Notes: generated by a model from the sequence alone, not told the origin. A stretch of 8,988 nucleotides of DNA from Solirubrobacteraceae bacterium (GCA_030149625.1 JASLHP010000348.1:1-8988); one strand, 5' to 3'. Positions 1 through 7,738 are shown, counted from the first letter of the stretch. Translations and numbers: made by a program.

Positions 1-2655
1 GCCGACCTGGAAAGGACTAGAGATCGCCGCCGTCTGCGCCGGTTCGCCGACACCCGGCGGCGGGGTCCCCCACGCCGTGCCCGAGAACGACGAAGGTTCG
101 CAGTTCGTAGGATTGATCATGAACCCCGGACGATCGATCACGGCATCCACGGAGCGCAGGTCCGTCGGCACGCCCTTCACGATCTGCGGGAGCGGATCCG
201 TCGTGACGATCACCTGGGCGGTGCGGGGGTCGATTTCGATCTTCGCGCGTGTCACGATCGTCCCGAGGTTGAACGGGCCCGCGATCACCGGCGTCACGAT
301 CGACAGGCCAAACGGCGCACCCTCATACGGACCAGTCAAATAGATCGCCGCTTCTGGCTCCCCCGGCTGCGGAACCACCAGCGGATACGGCCCCGGACCG
401 GACGTCACGACCGTGTGGCCAACATGAGAGGACGCGGGGCAGGTACCCTCAGCAGCCGCTGGTTCCGGGCACGGCGGTACGCTCGAGATCATCCCCGCGA
501 GCCCTGCAGGCACCTTGAACTGCAGCTTTTCGATGCGCTGCTGCCCATCGCCACGCTGCAACAACATCGAGAAGCCCGTGAAGCCTCCCGCTTGATCGCT
601 CGTCGAGCCAGCCGTCAGCTCGGGCGCGAACGGAAGTGGTGACGATGAGCACGACCCTCCGCCCGGACCTTCGCTGATCTCGAACTGCGCATCGCTCGGG
701 AAATCCGCGACGAACGGGCTGCTCCATGGCGTGAAATCGGCCGTCGTTTCATATGTCCCACATTGCGTGGGGGTGTCGAGCGCCGCCTGCGCGCCGCCGG
801 AGAACGACAGCTCGAAGACGGTGAACGGCAGCTCGGGCGTCCCTTCGAACGTCGTCGTCAGCCGGCCCGTCCGTTCGTCCAGGTGCACCACTCCGACCAG
901 CTTCAGGTTCACGCCGTCGCCCGACGCCGCGACCAGCAGCTTCAATTCGGGCGGGTTCGACTGCAACACGTAGACGTTGCCTTCGAACTGCTTATCGACA
1001 CCGCCTTCGATCAGCGGCGACTTGATCGACACCGTCCCCAGCTTCGACGCGTTCGGGCATTTCGCGGGGCCGGCGAAGCGTTCTTCTTCGCCGTCTTCGC
1101 CCGGCAACGGCAGATCATCGCCGTTTTCGACATCCCCCGCCTGGCACGCCTGCAGCCCCGCGGCCTGCCCCGGATTGATCACGAAGCCTTCAGGCAGCGT
1201 CACTGTCGTGTCCTGGATGTCCGAGGTGCCGAGGCCGGTCGGGTCCGTGAGCCCGCCGACCGGCGGCCTCACTTCCACCGTCAAACCTGCAGGCGTGTCG
1301 GCCCGCGCCGTGTCCGGCGCCGTCGCGATCGTCGGAGCAAAACCTAGCTTTTCGCAGCCCGTGAAGCCGGTGGGAACGTCGTCGGCGTCATGCGAGTAAA
1401 AGGTCTTTTCAGCGCTCACGGCCGGATCCTGCCACTCACTGATATGCAAGGTGAACGGCTGCGGCGCACCACAAGCCGTCGGCAAAGTCAGAAACGGCGC
1501 CGAACCGCCCCCCGCGGAGCATTCACCGCCGCGATTACCGCATCGCCAGCGATTATGGCTTGCTTCGCCGGGCCGGCCCCAGAGCGTGATCACAGCACCC
1601 CGGACGCCGCGTCCCTGCGGCGCGTTGTCCGCGTGCGACGTGATTCCGTAGTCGCCGCCGGTGCGCACGCTGGAGTCCAGGAACGTCTGGTTCGCCAGAA
1701 ACTGAAACCCGAACTGCGCCGCTACGCCAGGGGGCGGGACAAGGTTGTATATGGGTTCTTCTTGAAACGCGTAGCCAAACACGCTCGTCGCGACCCCCAC
1801 GATCGTATCGGCTGGGCAGCCGATCGATTCTTCGAAAGGCGCTTCGTCGTACAGTTCGCGCGGGCACTGAGGCACCGCTGTTGGGTTTCCGACGAACCCT
1901 GGAGGCAGGTCCACGGTCACGTTGCGAAGTTCCGCCGGCGGGTAGTAGTCGCCGGTGTTCGCCTCGCCCGGAACTTGGACACGGTGGAGCAGGCTCGTGG
2001 TTTCCAGTTCGAACGTAGCCTCATAGGGGTGTGAGCCCGCCTGTGTGTCGAGCGTGCCGTCTTCGTTGCTGAACCACCCATCCCAGTTGGCAACGCCGAA
2101 CGCCGCCGCTTCGGGGCCGATGTGCAGCTGACTGGTCGTCGATGCTCCGCTCCGCGCCCCACCCCCCGATACCGCGGCATGGTTGGCGGCCATGCGCGGC
2201 GCTCCCGGCGCGACGCTCACTTCGAGCTCGATCTGCGGCGGTAGGCCCACACCACTGGCGTTTCCGCCCTGTGCGCTGCCGCCGCCGGGATAGGTGGGCA
2301 GTTCTTCAGAGTTATTGGTGCACTGCACCACGGACGTCCCCACTCCGGTGCAGTCCCACAGGTTGCCCCGATGGTTCAGGCCGCCGGCGTAGGTCGCCGT
2401 GACGCCTTCGGGTAGCACGTCGGTGACCGTGATCGGGTTTCCCGCTTCGGTGTTGGCGGCGCCAACGTTGTAAACGTCGAGGTAGATCAGCCCCACCCCT
2501 CCGGGCGCAATGTCGGTGGGCTCGGAATGCGCCGTGATCTCCCACCCGGGGCCGGGCGCGGCCTTCGCGGTGGCGCTCAATCCTCCTGCGCTACAGGCGA
2601 GCACAGCGGCTATGACCCCGATCCTGGCGGGAATGTGACATGCGAGGCGCCCCAT
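1..2655 (-). CDS. Giant secreted modular protein, N-terminal 885 codons (3' end beyond window)
   Basis: An uninterrupted minus-strand frame runs from the ATG at 2655 to the left edge, giving 885 codons with no stop. Residues 1-32 look like a signal peptide: basic start, hydrophobic IGVIAAVLAC, and an ATAKAA-type cleavage region. Residues 38-160 resemble a DUF11-like repeat (ITVTDVLPEGVTATYAGGL). The rest is built of beta-rich modules: LPPGFVGNPTAVPQC (250-264), LPEGFVINPGQAAGLQAC (487-504) and VPAGLAGMISSVPPC (715-729), each followed by a CP motif (CPADTIVG 280, CPNASKLG 533, CPASSHVG 739). A further FMINPTNC lies at 845-852. I recall long exported proteins with these motifs being numerous in Solirubrobacterales; their function is unknown to me. 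Many Cys residues and no catalytic motif suggest a surface or extracellular structural or adhesive role, which is inference. It starts 4 bases after the preceding gene, so it is the distal member of that operon. Confidence 0.88.
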   Translation of the reverse strand, partial: MGRLACHIPARIGVIAAVLACSAGGLSATAKAAPGPGWEITAHSEPTDIAPGGVGLIYLDVYNVGAANTEAGNPITVTDVLPEGVTATYAGGLNHRGNLWDCTGVGTSVVQCTNNSEELPTYPGGGSAQGGNASGVGLPPQIELEVSVAPGAPRMAANHAAVSGGGARSGASTTSQLHIGPEAAAFGVANWDGWFSNEDGTLDTQAGSHPYEATFELETTSLLHRVQVPGEANTGDYYPPAELRNVTVDLPPGFVGNPTAVPQCPRELYDEAPFEESIGCPADTIVGVATSVFGYAFQEEPIYNLVPPPGVAAQFGFQFLANQTFLDSSVRTGGDYGITSHADNAPQGRGVRGAVITLWGRPGEASHNRWRCGNRGGECSAGGGSAPFLTLPTACGAPQPFTLHISEWQDPAVSAEKTFYSHDADDVPTGFTGCEKLGFAPTIATAPDTARADTPAGLTVEVRPPVGGLTDPTGLGTSDIQDTTVTLPEGFVINPGQAAGLQACQAGDVENGDDLPLPGEDGEEERFAGPAKCPNASKLGTVSIKSPLIEGGVDKQFEGNVYVLQSNPPELKLLVAASGDGVNLKLVGVVHLDERTGRLTTTFEGTPELPFTVFELSFSGGAQAALDTPTQCGTYETTADFTPWSSPFVADFPSDAQFEISEGPGGGSCSSSPLPFAPELTAGSTSDQAGGFTGFSMLLQRGDGQQRIEKLQFKVPAGLAGMISSVPPCPEPAAAEGTCPASSHVGHTVVTSGPGPYPLVVPQPGEPEAAIYLTGPYEGAPFGLSIVTPVIAGPFNLGTIVTRAKIEIDPRTAQVIVTTDPLPQIVKGVPTDLRSVDAVIDRPGFMINPTNCEPSSFSGTAWGTPPPGVGEPAQTAAISSPFQVG

Positions 2656-2659
2656 ACTC

Positions 2660-4897
2660 TTACTGCCTCCCCTTCTGTGAGAGCCGTCCGGCGGCTGTGG
2701 TCTTCCTAGCGCTTGGCGTCGCTGCTGCATATCGCTTTCTGGCCTGCCTTTCGCACGTCGCGCGCTTGCGCTTGTTGTGTTTCCCGCGGCATAGCTTCAG
2801 CGCATGCGCGAGCTTCTCGGCCTTGAGTTGAGCCGCCGTCCTCGGCTTGGGCTTGCCGGGCGGGACGGGCGCGAAGTTTCCGATCCCGCCAAAGGTGACG
2901 CTTGGCGGCGTCGCATATGCCGGCGCAGCCGGCGGCGCTCCCTGACATCCGGCGCCGGTACACGCCAACGAGGCCGTTTGCGAGCACGGCGAGGCGCTCG
3001 TGCATTCGTGCGCGTCGTACAGGTCGATCTTTTCGTCGCGATCCTGTGGCACGAGCGGAGCGCGCGTGGTAAAGAACACGTCGCCGCCGGTCGCGCTCGC
3101 GTCGAGGAGATACGCTTCTTCGCTAGAGAGGTCGCTCGAGATCAGGTAGATACAGCCTGTCGGTTCATGACAGGTGCCGCTGCCGGAGCGCTCCCACTCG
3201 TACACGTCCTGCACCCCGTTCGTGTCCTGCGGGACGAGCGCCTCGGCCGTGTCGAAGAACACGCGGTCACCGTCGCTCGAGATCCAGCGCACCTGGTAGG
3301 CACCGGTCGAGCCCTGGGTGGGGACCGGAAGGAACGCTCCACCCACGCGATTCGGGCTCTCGTGTCGCGCGGCTTCAGGCGGCGCGCCCGTGGGGTTACA
3401 GGACGCGCAGGTCAGCTGCCGGCTTTCGGCGTCGTAGACGAACAGCTCAGGGCATCCCGTCACTTCGCTTTCGGAGTTTTCGCAGCCGCCTTCGTTGTCG
3501 TATCCCGTGATGCTCCGCCGAGAGCTGAAGACGACGCTGCGGCCGTCAGGGGTGACCTCGGCGGTGCGGTGCATGAGGCTGAAGCGCCAGTCGCCAAAGT
3601 CGTTTTCATTGAGCGCAATTGCATTTTCGATCATGCTGTTGTCTTCGCTGGAGAGCGTGGCGATGAAGCTGGTTTCGCCCGCGTCGGAGACGTACAGGTT
3701 CGGCTGTCCTTCGCTCGCCCGTTCACCGTGCGCACTTTCGTTGCTCGCGAGCACCTTTTCGGCCACGAAGTAGACATAGGATCCGTCTTCGCTGTTGCCG
3801 AGGACGCCGAGCACGGCGCCGGCGGGGGCGAGATCGCGAGTCAAGTCCGTTTCCAGATCGAACTCGTACAGGTCGCCGCCCTTTGTGTAGAGGACCTTCG
3901 AGCCGTCGCTGCTGGCGCCGCGATACAGGGCGTCGGTCGCGACGAGCACGGTACTCGCGTCCGGGCTCGCGGGATTCTCACGCACGTACAGGTCGCCGGT
4001 GTTCCGGTCGGTCCAGACGACACGAGACCCGTTGGTTGAGATCACGTCCGCATAGTCGTGGTCCACCGGCGCGGGTTCGCCTTCTTCTTGCACGCCGATC
4101 TCGCCGCCATACGTCGCGTTGAGCTCCGGGGTCCCGTTCGGGAGGATGTTGACGAGGTAGACGTGTCCGGCGACGTTGTCGTAGAGGTTCTCGGTTTCTT
4201 CGCGTGGTTCGGGGTCGCCCTGAGTCGCTCCATGGCTCAGCGCGAGCGGCGATTCGAAGATCACAGATGAGTCGTCCGCCGAGATGCCGGCGAGCCTGGT
4301 TTCGCCGCTGTCTTCGCATGTGCCCTGCAGATCGCCCGCGGTGAACATGGCGTCGTACGCACCATCGTCGGTGCCGCGTGTGTAGAGCACATCGCAGGGC
4401 GCGGGCGCGGCATCAGCGGTCAAGGGGACGTCGTAGTCGAACAGCACAGCGAGGGAGAGATCGTCCGAGAAGCCCAGATAGACTTCCTCGTCCTCGAGCG
4501 GCGGCATGATGTCCGACGAGCTCCAGCCGTCGGCTCCGCGTGTCGCCAGGAACACATTCCCGAATCCGCTTCCGGCGGAGCCCGACCCGCCCACTTCAGG
4601 AGCTCCGGCGACGTAGGCCACAGCGTCACCGCTCGCAGATGCGCGGATCGGGGCCTGCGTTCCGGTCTCGCGCGAGTCGTTCTGCTGGTGCCAGCTATGG
4701 GGCGGTTGGACTTGTCCGTCGCCACCGTCCGACAGGGACACCGCTTCGTATGCCCGGTTGTCGGGGAGCCCGGAGGACGTCGCGCTCGCCGTCGTCGCGA
4801 ACGCGACAGTTAGGACGAGAAGGCTAAAGGTCCCCACAAGCCCTCTGACTAGCGAAAAGCGACTGGAGAAGCGCCGTGTCATAGAAAAGCTGTTCAT
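2660..4897 (-). CDS. Secreted beta-propeller-like (TolB/WD40-like) protein with Lys/Arg-rich tail
   Basis: 745 residues from the ATG at 4897. That start is preferred because AGGGAG lies 4 bases upstream. A longer frame to 5017 begins inside a hairpin and adds a non-signal-like stretch; a later ATG at 4882 has no ribosome-binding site. Residues 1-40 form a signal peptide (basic start, GTFSLLVLTVAFA core, TASA cleavage region). The mature part opens with LPDNRAYEAVS, close to the LPDGRAYE motif I associate with exported Solirubrobacterales proteins. Blade-like repeats of the form S-x-DGS-x-V-x-F occur near 205-216, 286-305, 328-348, 368-380, 448-460 and 539-551, with related segments at 86-100, 143-157 and 599-611, as in TolB/WD40-like propellers. 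APLVPQD/EALVPQD recurs at 552 and 613. The C-terminus (683-723) is Lys/Arg-rich with two Cys. No catalytic site is visible; a protein- or wall-binding role is inferred. It is coupled to the giant protein downstream. Confidence 0.88.
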   Translation of the reverse strand: MNSFSMTRRFSSRFSLVRGLVGTFSLLVLTVAFATTASATSSGLPDNRAYEAVSLSDGGDGQVQPPHSWHQQNDSRETGTQAPIRASASGDAVAYVAGAPEVGGSGSAGSGFGNVFLATRGADGWSSSDIMPPLEDEEVYLGFSDDLSLAVLFDYDVPLTADAAPAPCDVLYTRGTDDGAYDAMFTAGDLQGTCEDSGETRLAGISADDSSVIFESPLALSHGATQGDPEPREETENLYDNVAGHVYLVNILPNGTPELNATYGGEIGVQEEGEPAPVDHDYADVISTNGSRVVWTDRNTGDLYVRENPASPDASTVLVATDALYRGASSDGSKVLYTKGGDLYEFDLETDLTRDLAPAGAVLGVLGNSEDGSYVYFVAEKVLASNESAHGERASEGQPNLYVSDAGETSFIATLSSEDNSMIENAIALNENDFGDWRFSLMHRTAEVTPDGRSVVFSSRRSITGYDNEGGCENSESEVTGCPELFVYDAESRQLTCASCNPTGAPPEAARHESPNRVGGAFLPVPTQGSTGAYQVRWISSDGDRVFFDTAEALVPQDTNGVQDVYEWERSGSGTCHEPTGCIYLISSDLSSEEAYLLDASATGGDVFFTTRAPLVPQDRDEKIDLYDAHECTSASPCSQTASLACTGAGCQGAPPAAPAYATPPSVTFGGIGNFAPVPPGKPKPRTAAQLKAEKLAHALKLCRGKHNKRKRATCERQARKRYAAATPSARKTTAAGRLSQKGRQ
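2666..2674 (-). promoter_or_regulatory. Ribosome-binding site of the giant protein, inside the upstream gene
   Basis: On the minus strand AAGGGGAGG lies 10 bases before the ATG at 2655 and overlaps the last codons of the 745-residue gene, whose TAA stop is at 2660-2662. This supports the ATG choice and suggests translational coupling between the two genes. Confidence 0.75.
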
Positions 4898-4901
4898 CAG
4901 T

Positions 4902-4906
4902 CTCCC
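4902..4906 (-). promoter_or_regulatory. Ribosome-binding site deciding the start of the propeller protein
   Basis: The minus-strand sequence AGGGAGACTG immediately precedes the ATG at 4897, and the following residues form a good signal peptide. Neither the in-frame ATG at 5017 nor the one at 4882 has a comparable site. Confidence 0.6.
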
Positions 4907-4998
4907 TGGGCCTTTCCGAGTCGCCCGGTTGGTGTAGCTAGTCGTGTTGCGTGCATGTTCTCCCCTGCGCTCCCTCGCCGCTTTCGCGAGCCTCATGG

Positions 4999-5030
4999 AG
5001 GGCGGAGCACCTGTCATGGCGCTCCGCCCT
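4999..5030. terminator. Perfect 10-bp inverted repeat between two secreted-protein genes
   Basis: AGGGCGGAGC (4999-5008) and GCTCCGCCCT (5021-5030) are exact reverse complements separated by 12 bases. The hairpin lies 22 bases past the stop of the 243-residue gene and about 100 bases before the start of the propeller gene. No T-run follows on either strand, so it is not a classical intrinsic terminator. It could be a U-less terminator or attenuator, an mRNA 3' end stabiliser, or an operator for the downstream pair. Confidence 0.5.
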
Positions 5031-5051
5031 GCCTTTGATCTGGACCGGCCT

Positions 5052-5783
5052 TTAGATCTTCTGCAGACTCCAGGCTTTGCCCGAAGATAGTTTGATTTCA
5101 GCTGTCAGTTCGAAGCCAGCCGCGTCCCCGGAGTTGAGTATTTCCGATTTCGCGTATTCGCATTTCAAGATGTGCGTGACCGCTTCGGCGGTGCTGCTCG
5201 GCAAGCTGCACTTCGCGTTTCCGCGAACTTTCGCTTCCCAGGTGCCTGCGCAGGTGTGGCCTGCCTTGCTTTTGATCCGGTAGAAGGTCCAGTAGCTTTT
5301 CGTGCCGCCGCCGAGCAGGTCGGTTTCAGATGTGCTCGTCAACTTCGCGGACAGCCCTGGGCCCGTGCCTTTCCCTTCCAGACCGTCGACCGTGATCAGC
5401 CCACCCGCGACTTCGCAGTCGGCTGCGTCAGAAGTCACAGTGCAATTCGGGTATTCGAGATACAGCCCTGTGATTTCGAGTTTCCCACCGGCCCCGGCGA
5501 CGAACGAGCCTTTTGAGAGTTTCACGGTGCCGCAGCCGACCGTGGTACCGAGTTCTATGACGTTAAACGGATCTGAGAACGATCCCGCTTGCTGCTGGCC
5601 CGTGAAGGCAAAGCTGCCTTTCTGTTCGTGACCTTCACTACAGAGAGCGATGCCCCCGCCTTCGACGGTGCCCGGGCATTCTGCCGCGGAGGCGGACACC
5701 GCGGTGCCGGCACTAACCGCGAGCATCGCCAGCCCCGTTAGGAGAACCGCTCTCATCGCTGACTTCATATGGTGTGTTTTCAT
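5052..5783 (-). CDS. Small secreted Cys-rich protein of unknown function
   Basis: 243 residues from the ATG at 5783, chosen because AAAGGAAG lies 8 bases upstream and the N-terminus is then a clean signal peptide (MKTHHMKSAMRAVLL, Ala-rich hydrophobic core, SASA-A cleavage near residue 33). The open frame continues upstream to 5978 but overlaps the preceding gene and is not signal-like. The mature part is Gly/Ser/Thr-rich, probably all-beta, with eight cysteines (36, 48, 84, 114, 123, 178, 192, 208), an even number compatible with disulfides outside the cell. Segments such as VGCGTVKLSKGSFVAG and YPNCTVTSDAADCEVAGG resemble small exported proteins I recall from Solirubrobacterales, but I cannot name the family and see no enzyme motif or membrane anchor after the signal peptide. 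It lies 77 bases after the regulator gene and 154 bases before the propeller gene, all in the same direction. Inverted repeats on both sides suggest a partly separate transcript. Confidence 0.8.
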   Translation of the reverse strand: MKTHHMKSAMRAVLLTGLAMLAVSAGTAVSASAAECPGTVEGGGIALCSEGHEQKGSFAFTGQQQAGSFSDPFNVIELGTTVGCGTVKLSKGSFVAGAGGKLEITGLYLEYPNCTVTSDAADCEVAGGLITVDGLEGKGTGPGLSAKLTSTSETDLLGGGTKSYWTFYRIKSKAGHTCAGTWEAKVRGNAKCSLPSSTAEAVTHILKCEYAKSEILNSGDAAGFELTAEIKLSSGKAWSLQKI

Positions 5784-5791
5784 TCTGTGTG

Positions 5792-5799
5792 CTTCCTTT
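5792..5799 (-). promoter_or_regulatory. Ribosome-binding site of the small Cys-rich protein
   Basis: Minus-strand AAAGGAAG is 8 bases before the ATG at 5783. It selects this start over the in-frame upstream codons and over the later ATGs at 5768 and 5756. Confidence 0.65.
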
Positions 5800-5807
5800 C
5801 GCCTTGC

Positions 5808-5830
5808 CCGGTGCAAGTCGTGGGCACCGG
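5808..5830. terminator. Perfect 7-bp inverted repeat between regulator and Cys-rich protein genes
   Basis: CCGGTGC (5808-5814) and GCACCGG (5824-5830) are exact reverse complements around a 9-base loop, in the 77-base gap after the regulator's TGA stop and before the next gene's ribosome-binding site. No T-run follows on the minus strand. It may be a weak terminator or a 5' leader hairpin of the secreted-protein gene; the sequence does not decide between these. Confidence 0.35.
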
Positions 5831-5860
5831 TTGTTTGGTGAAGCTGAGTTCTCGACGAGC

Positions 5861-7696
5861 TCACCGGCATCCCACTGCTGCGTTTGCCTTGTGCCCGTTG
5901 AGCCGTGGACGCCAGGCAGCGGGTTGGGTCTGCTGGATGGCTGCCTGGAGTTGTTTGCCGCTGGCGGTGAGCCGCCACGCGTTAGCCCGGAACGGCCGCG
6001 CATCCAGCATCTGGTTCTCGATCAGCCCGAAGCGTGCGAGTCGCGCGAGCAGCTTCGAGGTGTGCGCCTTGCTTGCAACGCCCAAGCGTTCAGCAATCTC
6101 CTGGTTGCTGAGTCCTGGCTCGGCGCCGATCGTGCGCAGGACCGAGACGACGCGATGGTTCAGGCGCCCGCCGGCTTCTTTTAGGAGATCGAAGGCCACT
6201 GTTCGCGAGGCCGGTACCGGAGCATCTCGGAGGCCTGGCGCCGGGGCCTCCTGGCGTATCGCGTCCTGGAGCGCAGTGCCGGCGGCGGTGAGCACCCACG
6301 CGTTCTCGCGCCCGCCGTTGCGAGCGTTCTCGATCAGTCCACGCCCGGCGAGGCGCGCGAGCAGTTGCGACATGCTGCTCGCATCCGTGATCCCGACCCG
6401 CTCGGCGATCGCGCCGTTGCTCAGCCCGGGCTCGGCTGCGCCGACGCGCAGCACCGCGATCGCGGGCCCGCCGAGGCGCCCACCCGACTGCCACATCAAG
6501 TCACGCGCCCTACTGCGTGCGGGCGCCGGCGCGTCGCGTCCAATCATCGCGTCGAGCTCGCGTCCCCGATCGGTGATCCGCCACACCTTCGGGGTGCCTT
6601 TGCGGTGAGCCTCGCGTACGCTCTTCACCAGCCCCAGACCCGTCAGCAACGTCAGCAGCCTCGAGATCTGCGCGGGATCGTCGACGCCCGCGCGCGCCGC
6701 GACCTCACTGCTGGTCAGCCAGGACTGCTCAGCCACAGCCCGCAACACGCACACGGCCCAGAAATCCAGGCGACCCGCGAGCTCGCGCGGCAGATCCGGG
6801 ATCATCCCTGCCGGGGTGCAAGCCTCCATCCGAGCCTCGGCGCGCAGCTGCTCACCGACGACCGTCAGCCTCCACGCCTTCGACCCGGGCCGCCCGAGCG
6901 CCGGCGTGTTCTCGATCAGCCCATGGCGCGCCAGCCGCGCGAGCAGCCGCGAGACATGCGCGGGGTCCGCGATGCCCATACGCGATCCGACCTGCGCGTT
7001 GCTCAACCCAGGCTCGCCCGCAAGCACTTCCAACGCCTCGATCTCGCGGCGATGACTCGGCCGCCGGCCCGGACCCTGCAACGACTCTGCGCTCACACCC
7101 GCTGACGAAGGGCTCACGGTTCCGGCGGAGCTCTGCAGCTCGCTTCGTGCCACACGAGCCCCAAGGAAGGGCAACACCATGAAGCTCACCAACGAGCCCG
7201 CGAGCTCTGCCAACACCCCCGGTTCGGGCTCGGACAGCCGTGCGTAGAGCACACCCAGCACGCCACTCACCACCGCATGCGCAGTCAACGGCGGCGGAAA
7301 CACGCGCGCCGGCGCATGTTCATCGTCAAGCACACGCGCGAGGCGCTCGAGCATCTTCCCACGACACGCAAGCACCGCCGGCCCTGCCCGCAACGAACCG
7401 ACCACCAGATACCGAGCGAGCACAGGCTCCTCGTCGAAGAACTCGAGCAACGCGGTCAAGCCGGCCCGCAAGCCACCGACCCAATCCACCCCCGACCGAA
7501 AAGCCACAGACGCCGTATCGACCGCAAGCCCAACCACCAGCTCAAACGCCTCCAGCTCAGCAGCCTCTCCCAGTCGAGCAGCTTCCGCGGCGGCTGCCAG
7601 CCTGCGCGCACGCTGACGCTCAATCCGCGCCAGAGCCCCCGCCGGCGCTATGGAAACAGGCGGCTGGGGCGCCCGTTGCGGTCTATTTATCCGCAA
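5861..7696 (-). CDS. Multi-domain regulator: TetR-like ligand-binding region plus four winged-helix repeats
   Basis: 611 residues from a TTG at 7696, the most upstream usual start codon after the in-frame TGA at 7718-7720; no ribosome-binding site precedes it. Residues about 50-187 (LRAGLTALLEFFDEEPVLARYLVVGSLRAGPAVL, then PPPLTAHAVVSGVLGVLYARL, then MVLPFLGARVARSEL; shown piecewise) resemble the C-terminal ligand-binding domain of TetR/AcrR regulators common in Solirubrobacterales. The usual N-terminal TetR helix-turn-helix is not visible: residues 22-50 are an Ala/Arg-rich helix running straight into the sensor-like region. Four MarR-like winged helices follow at about 217-284, 317-381, 414-476 and 517-583, each with a recognition-helix-like SRLLARLARHGLIEN motif and a WRLT wing. 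The role is inferred as DNA binding, with ligand sensing by the N-terminal region. The small Cys-rich protein gene follows 77 bases downstream. No enzymatic motif is visible. Confidence 0.85.
   Translation of the reverse strand: MRINRPQRAPQPPVSIAPAGALARIERQRARRLAAAAEAARLGEAAELEAFELVVGLAVDTASVAFRSGVDWVGGLRAGLTALLEFFDEEPVLARYLVVGSLRAGPAVLACRGKMLERLARVLDDEHAPARVFPPPLTAHAVVSGVLGVLYARLSEPEPGVLAELAGSLVSFMVLPFLGARVARSELQSSAGTVSPSSAGVSAESLQGPGRRPSHRREIEALEVLAGEPGLSNAQVGSRMGIADPAHVSRLLARLARHGLIENTPALGRPGSKAWRLTVVGEQLRAEARMEACTPAGMIPDLPRELAGRLDFWAVCVLRAVAEQSWLTSSEVAARAGVDDPAQISRLLTLLTGLGLVKSVREAHRKGTPKVWRITDRGRELDAMIGRDAPAPARSRARDLMWQSGGRLGGPAIAVLRVGAAEPGLSNGAIAERVGITDASSMSQLLARLAGRGLIENARNGGRENAWVLTAAGTALQDAIRQEAPAPGLRDAPVPASRTVAFDLLKEAGGRLNHRVVSVLRTIGAEPGLSNQEIAERLGVASKAHTSKLLARLARFGLIENQMLDARPFRANAWRLTASGKQLQAAIQQTQPAAWRPRLNGHKANAAVGCR
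5948..7048 (-). repeat. Four tandem winged-helix-encoding repeats inside the regulator gene
   Basis: Copies begin at residues 217, 317, 414 and 517, a period of about 100 residues (300 bases). Shared pattern: GEPGLSNxxV/IAxRxG, xxxxSxLLARLAxxGLIEN, then a variable wing, WRLT and G. Copies 1, 3 and 4 are close to each other; copy 2 is most diverged (SWLTSSEV, SRLLTLLTGLGLVKS). Internal duplication of one domain explains this. Confidence 0.85.
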
Positions 7697-7700
7697 CGGG
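7672..7700. repeat. Stem-loop element A (perfect 10-bp arms) spanning the regulator's TTG start
   Basis: CCCGTTGCGG (7672-7681) and CCGCAACGGG (7691-7700) are exact reverse complements around the 9-base A/T-rich loop TCTATTTAT. In RNA from the regulator gene the TTG start at 7696 would sit in the stem. An 18-base core of this element (7678-7695) recurs in opposite orientation at 8685-8702. Confidence 0.8.
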
Positions 7701-7713
7701 TCGCGAATCGCGA
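7701..7713. promoter_or_regulatory. 13-base palindrome adjoining stem-loop A
   Basis: TCGCGA, one base, TCGCGA: each half is itself self-complementary. It directly abuts element A and lies just upstream of the regulator's start, where an autoregulatory operator would be expected. A similar TATCGCGATA palindrome occurs at 8517-8526. Confidence 0.35.
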
Positions 7714-7738
7714 GTGTTCATGGGGAATTGAGATGAGC

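Noticed and set aside
763..2034. Plus-strand open frames (763-1347, 977-1399, 1390-2034)
   Set aside because: All are antisense to the continuous 885-codon minus-strand gene, which shows a signal peptide and repeated motifs; these products are Arg-rich shadows.
2804..4039. Plus-strand open frame of 411 codons
   Set aside because: It lies wholly antisense to the propeller-like protein; its Arg/Ala/Val-rich product has no domain-like pattern and no ribosome-binding site, as expected from the complement of a high-GC gene.
4898..5017. 40-codon upstream extension of the propeller-like protein to the ATG at 5017
   Set aside because: It starts inside the perfect hairpin at 4999-5030, has no ribosome-binding site, and would bury the signal peptide; the ATG at 4897 has AGGGAG upstream.
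5784..5978. 65-codon upstream extension of the Cys-rich protein
   Set aside because: It overlaps the end of the regulator gene and places the signal peptide internally; the ATG at 5783 has a good ribosome-binding site.
7687..7695. TTATCCGCA as a DnaA box
   Set aside because: It differs from TTATCCACA at one position and is part of the stem-loop core; there is no cluster of boxes or other origin feature.
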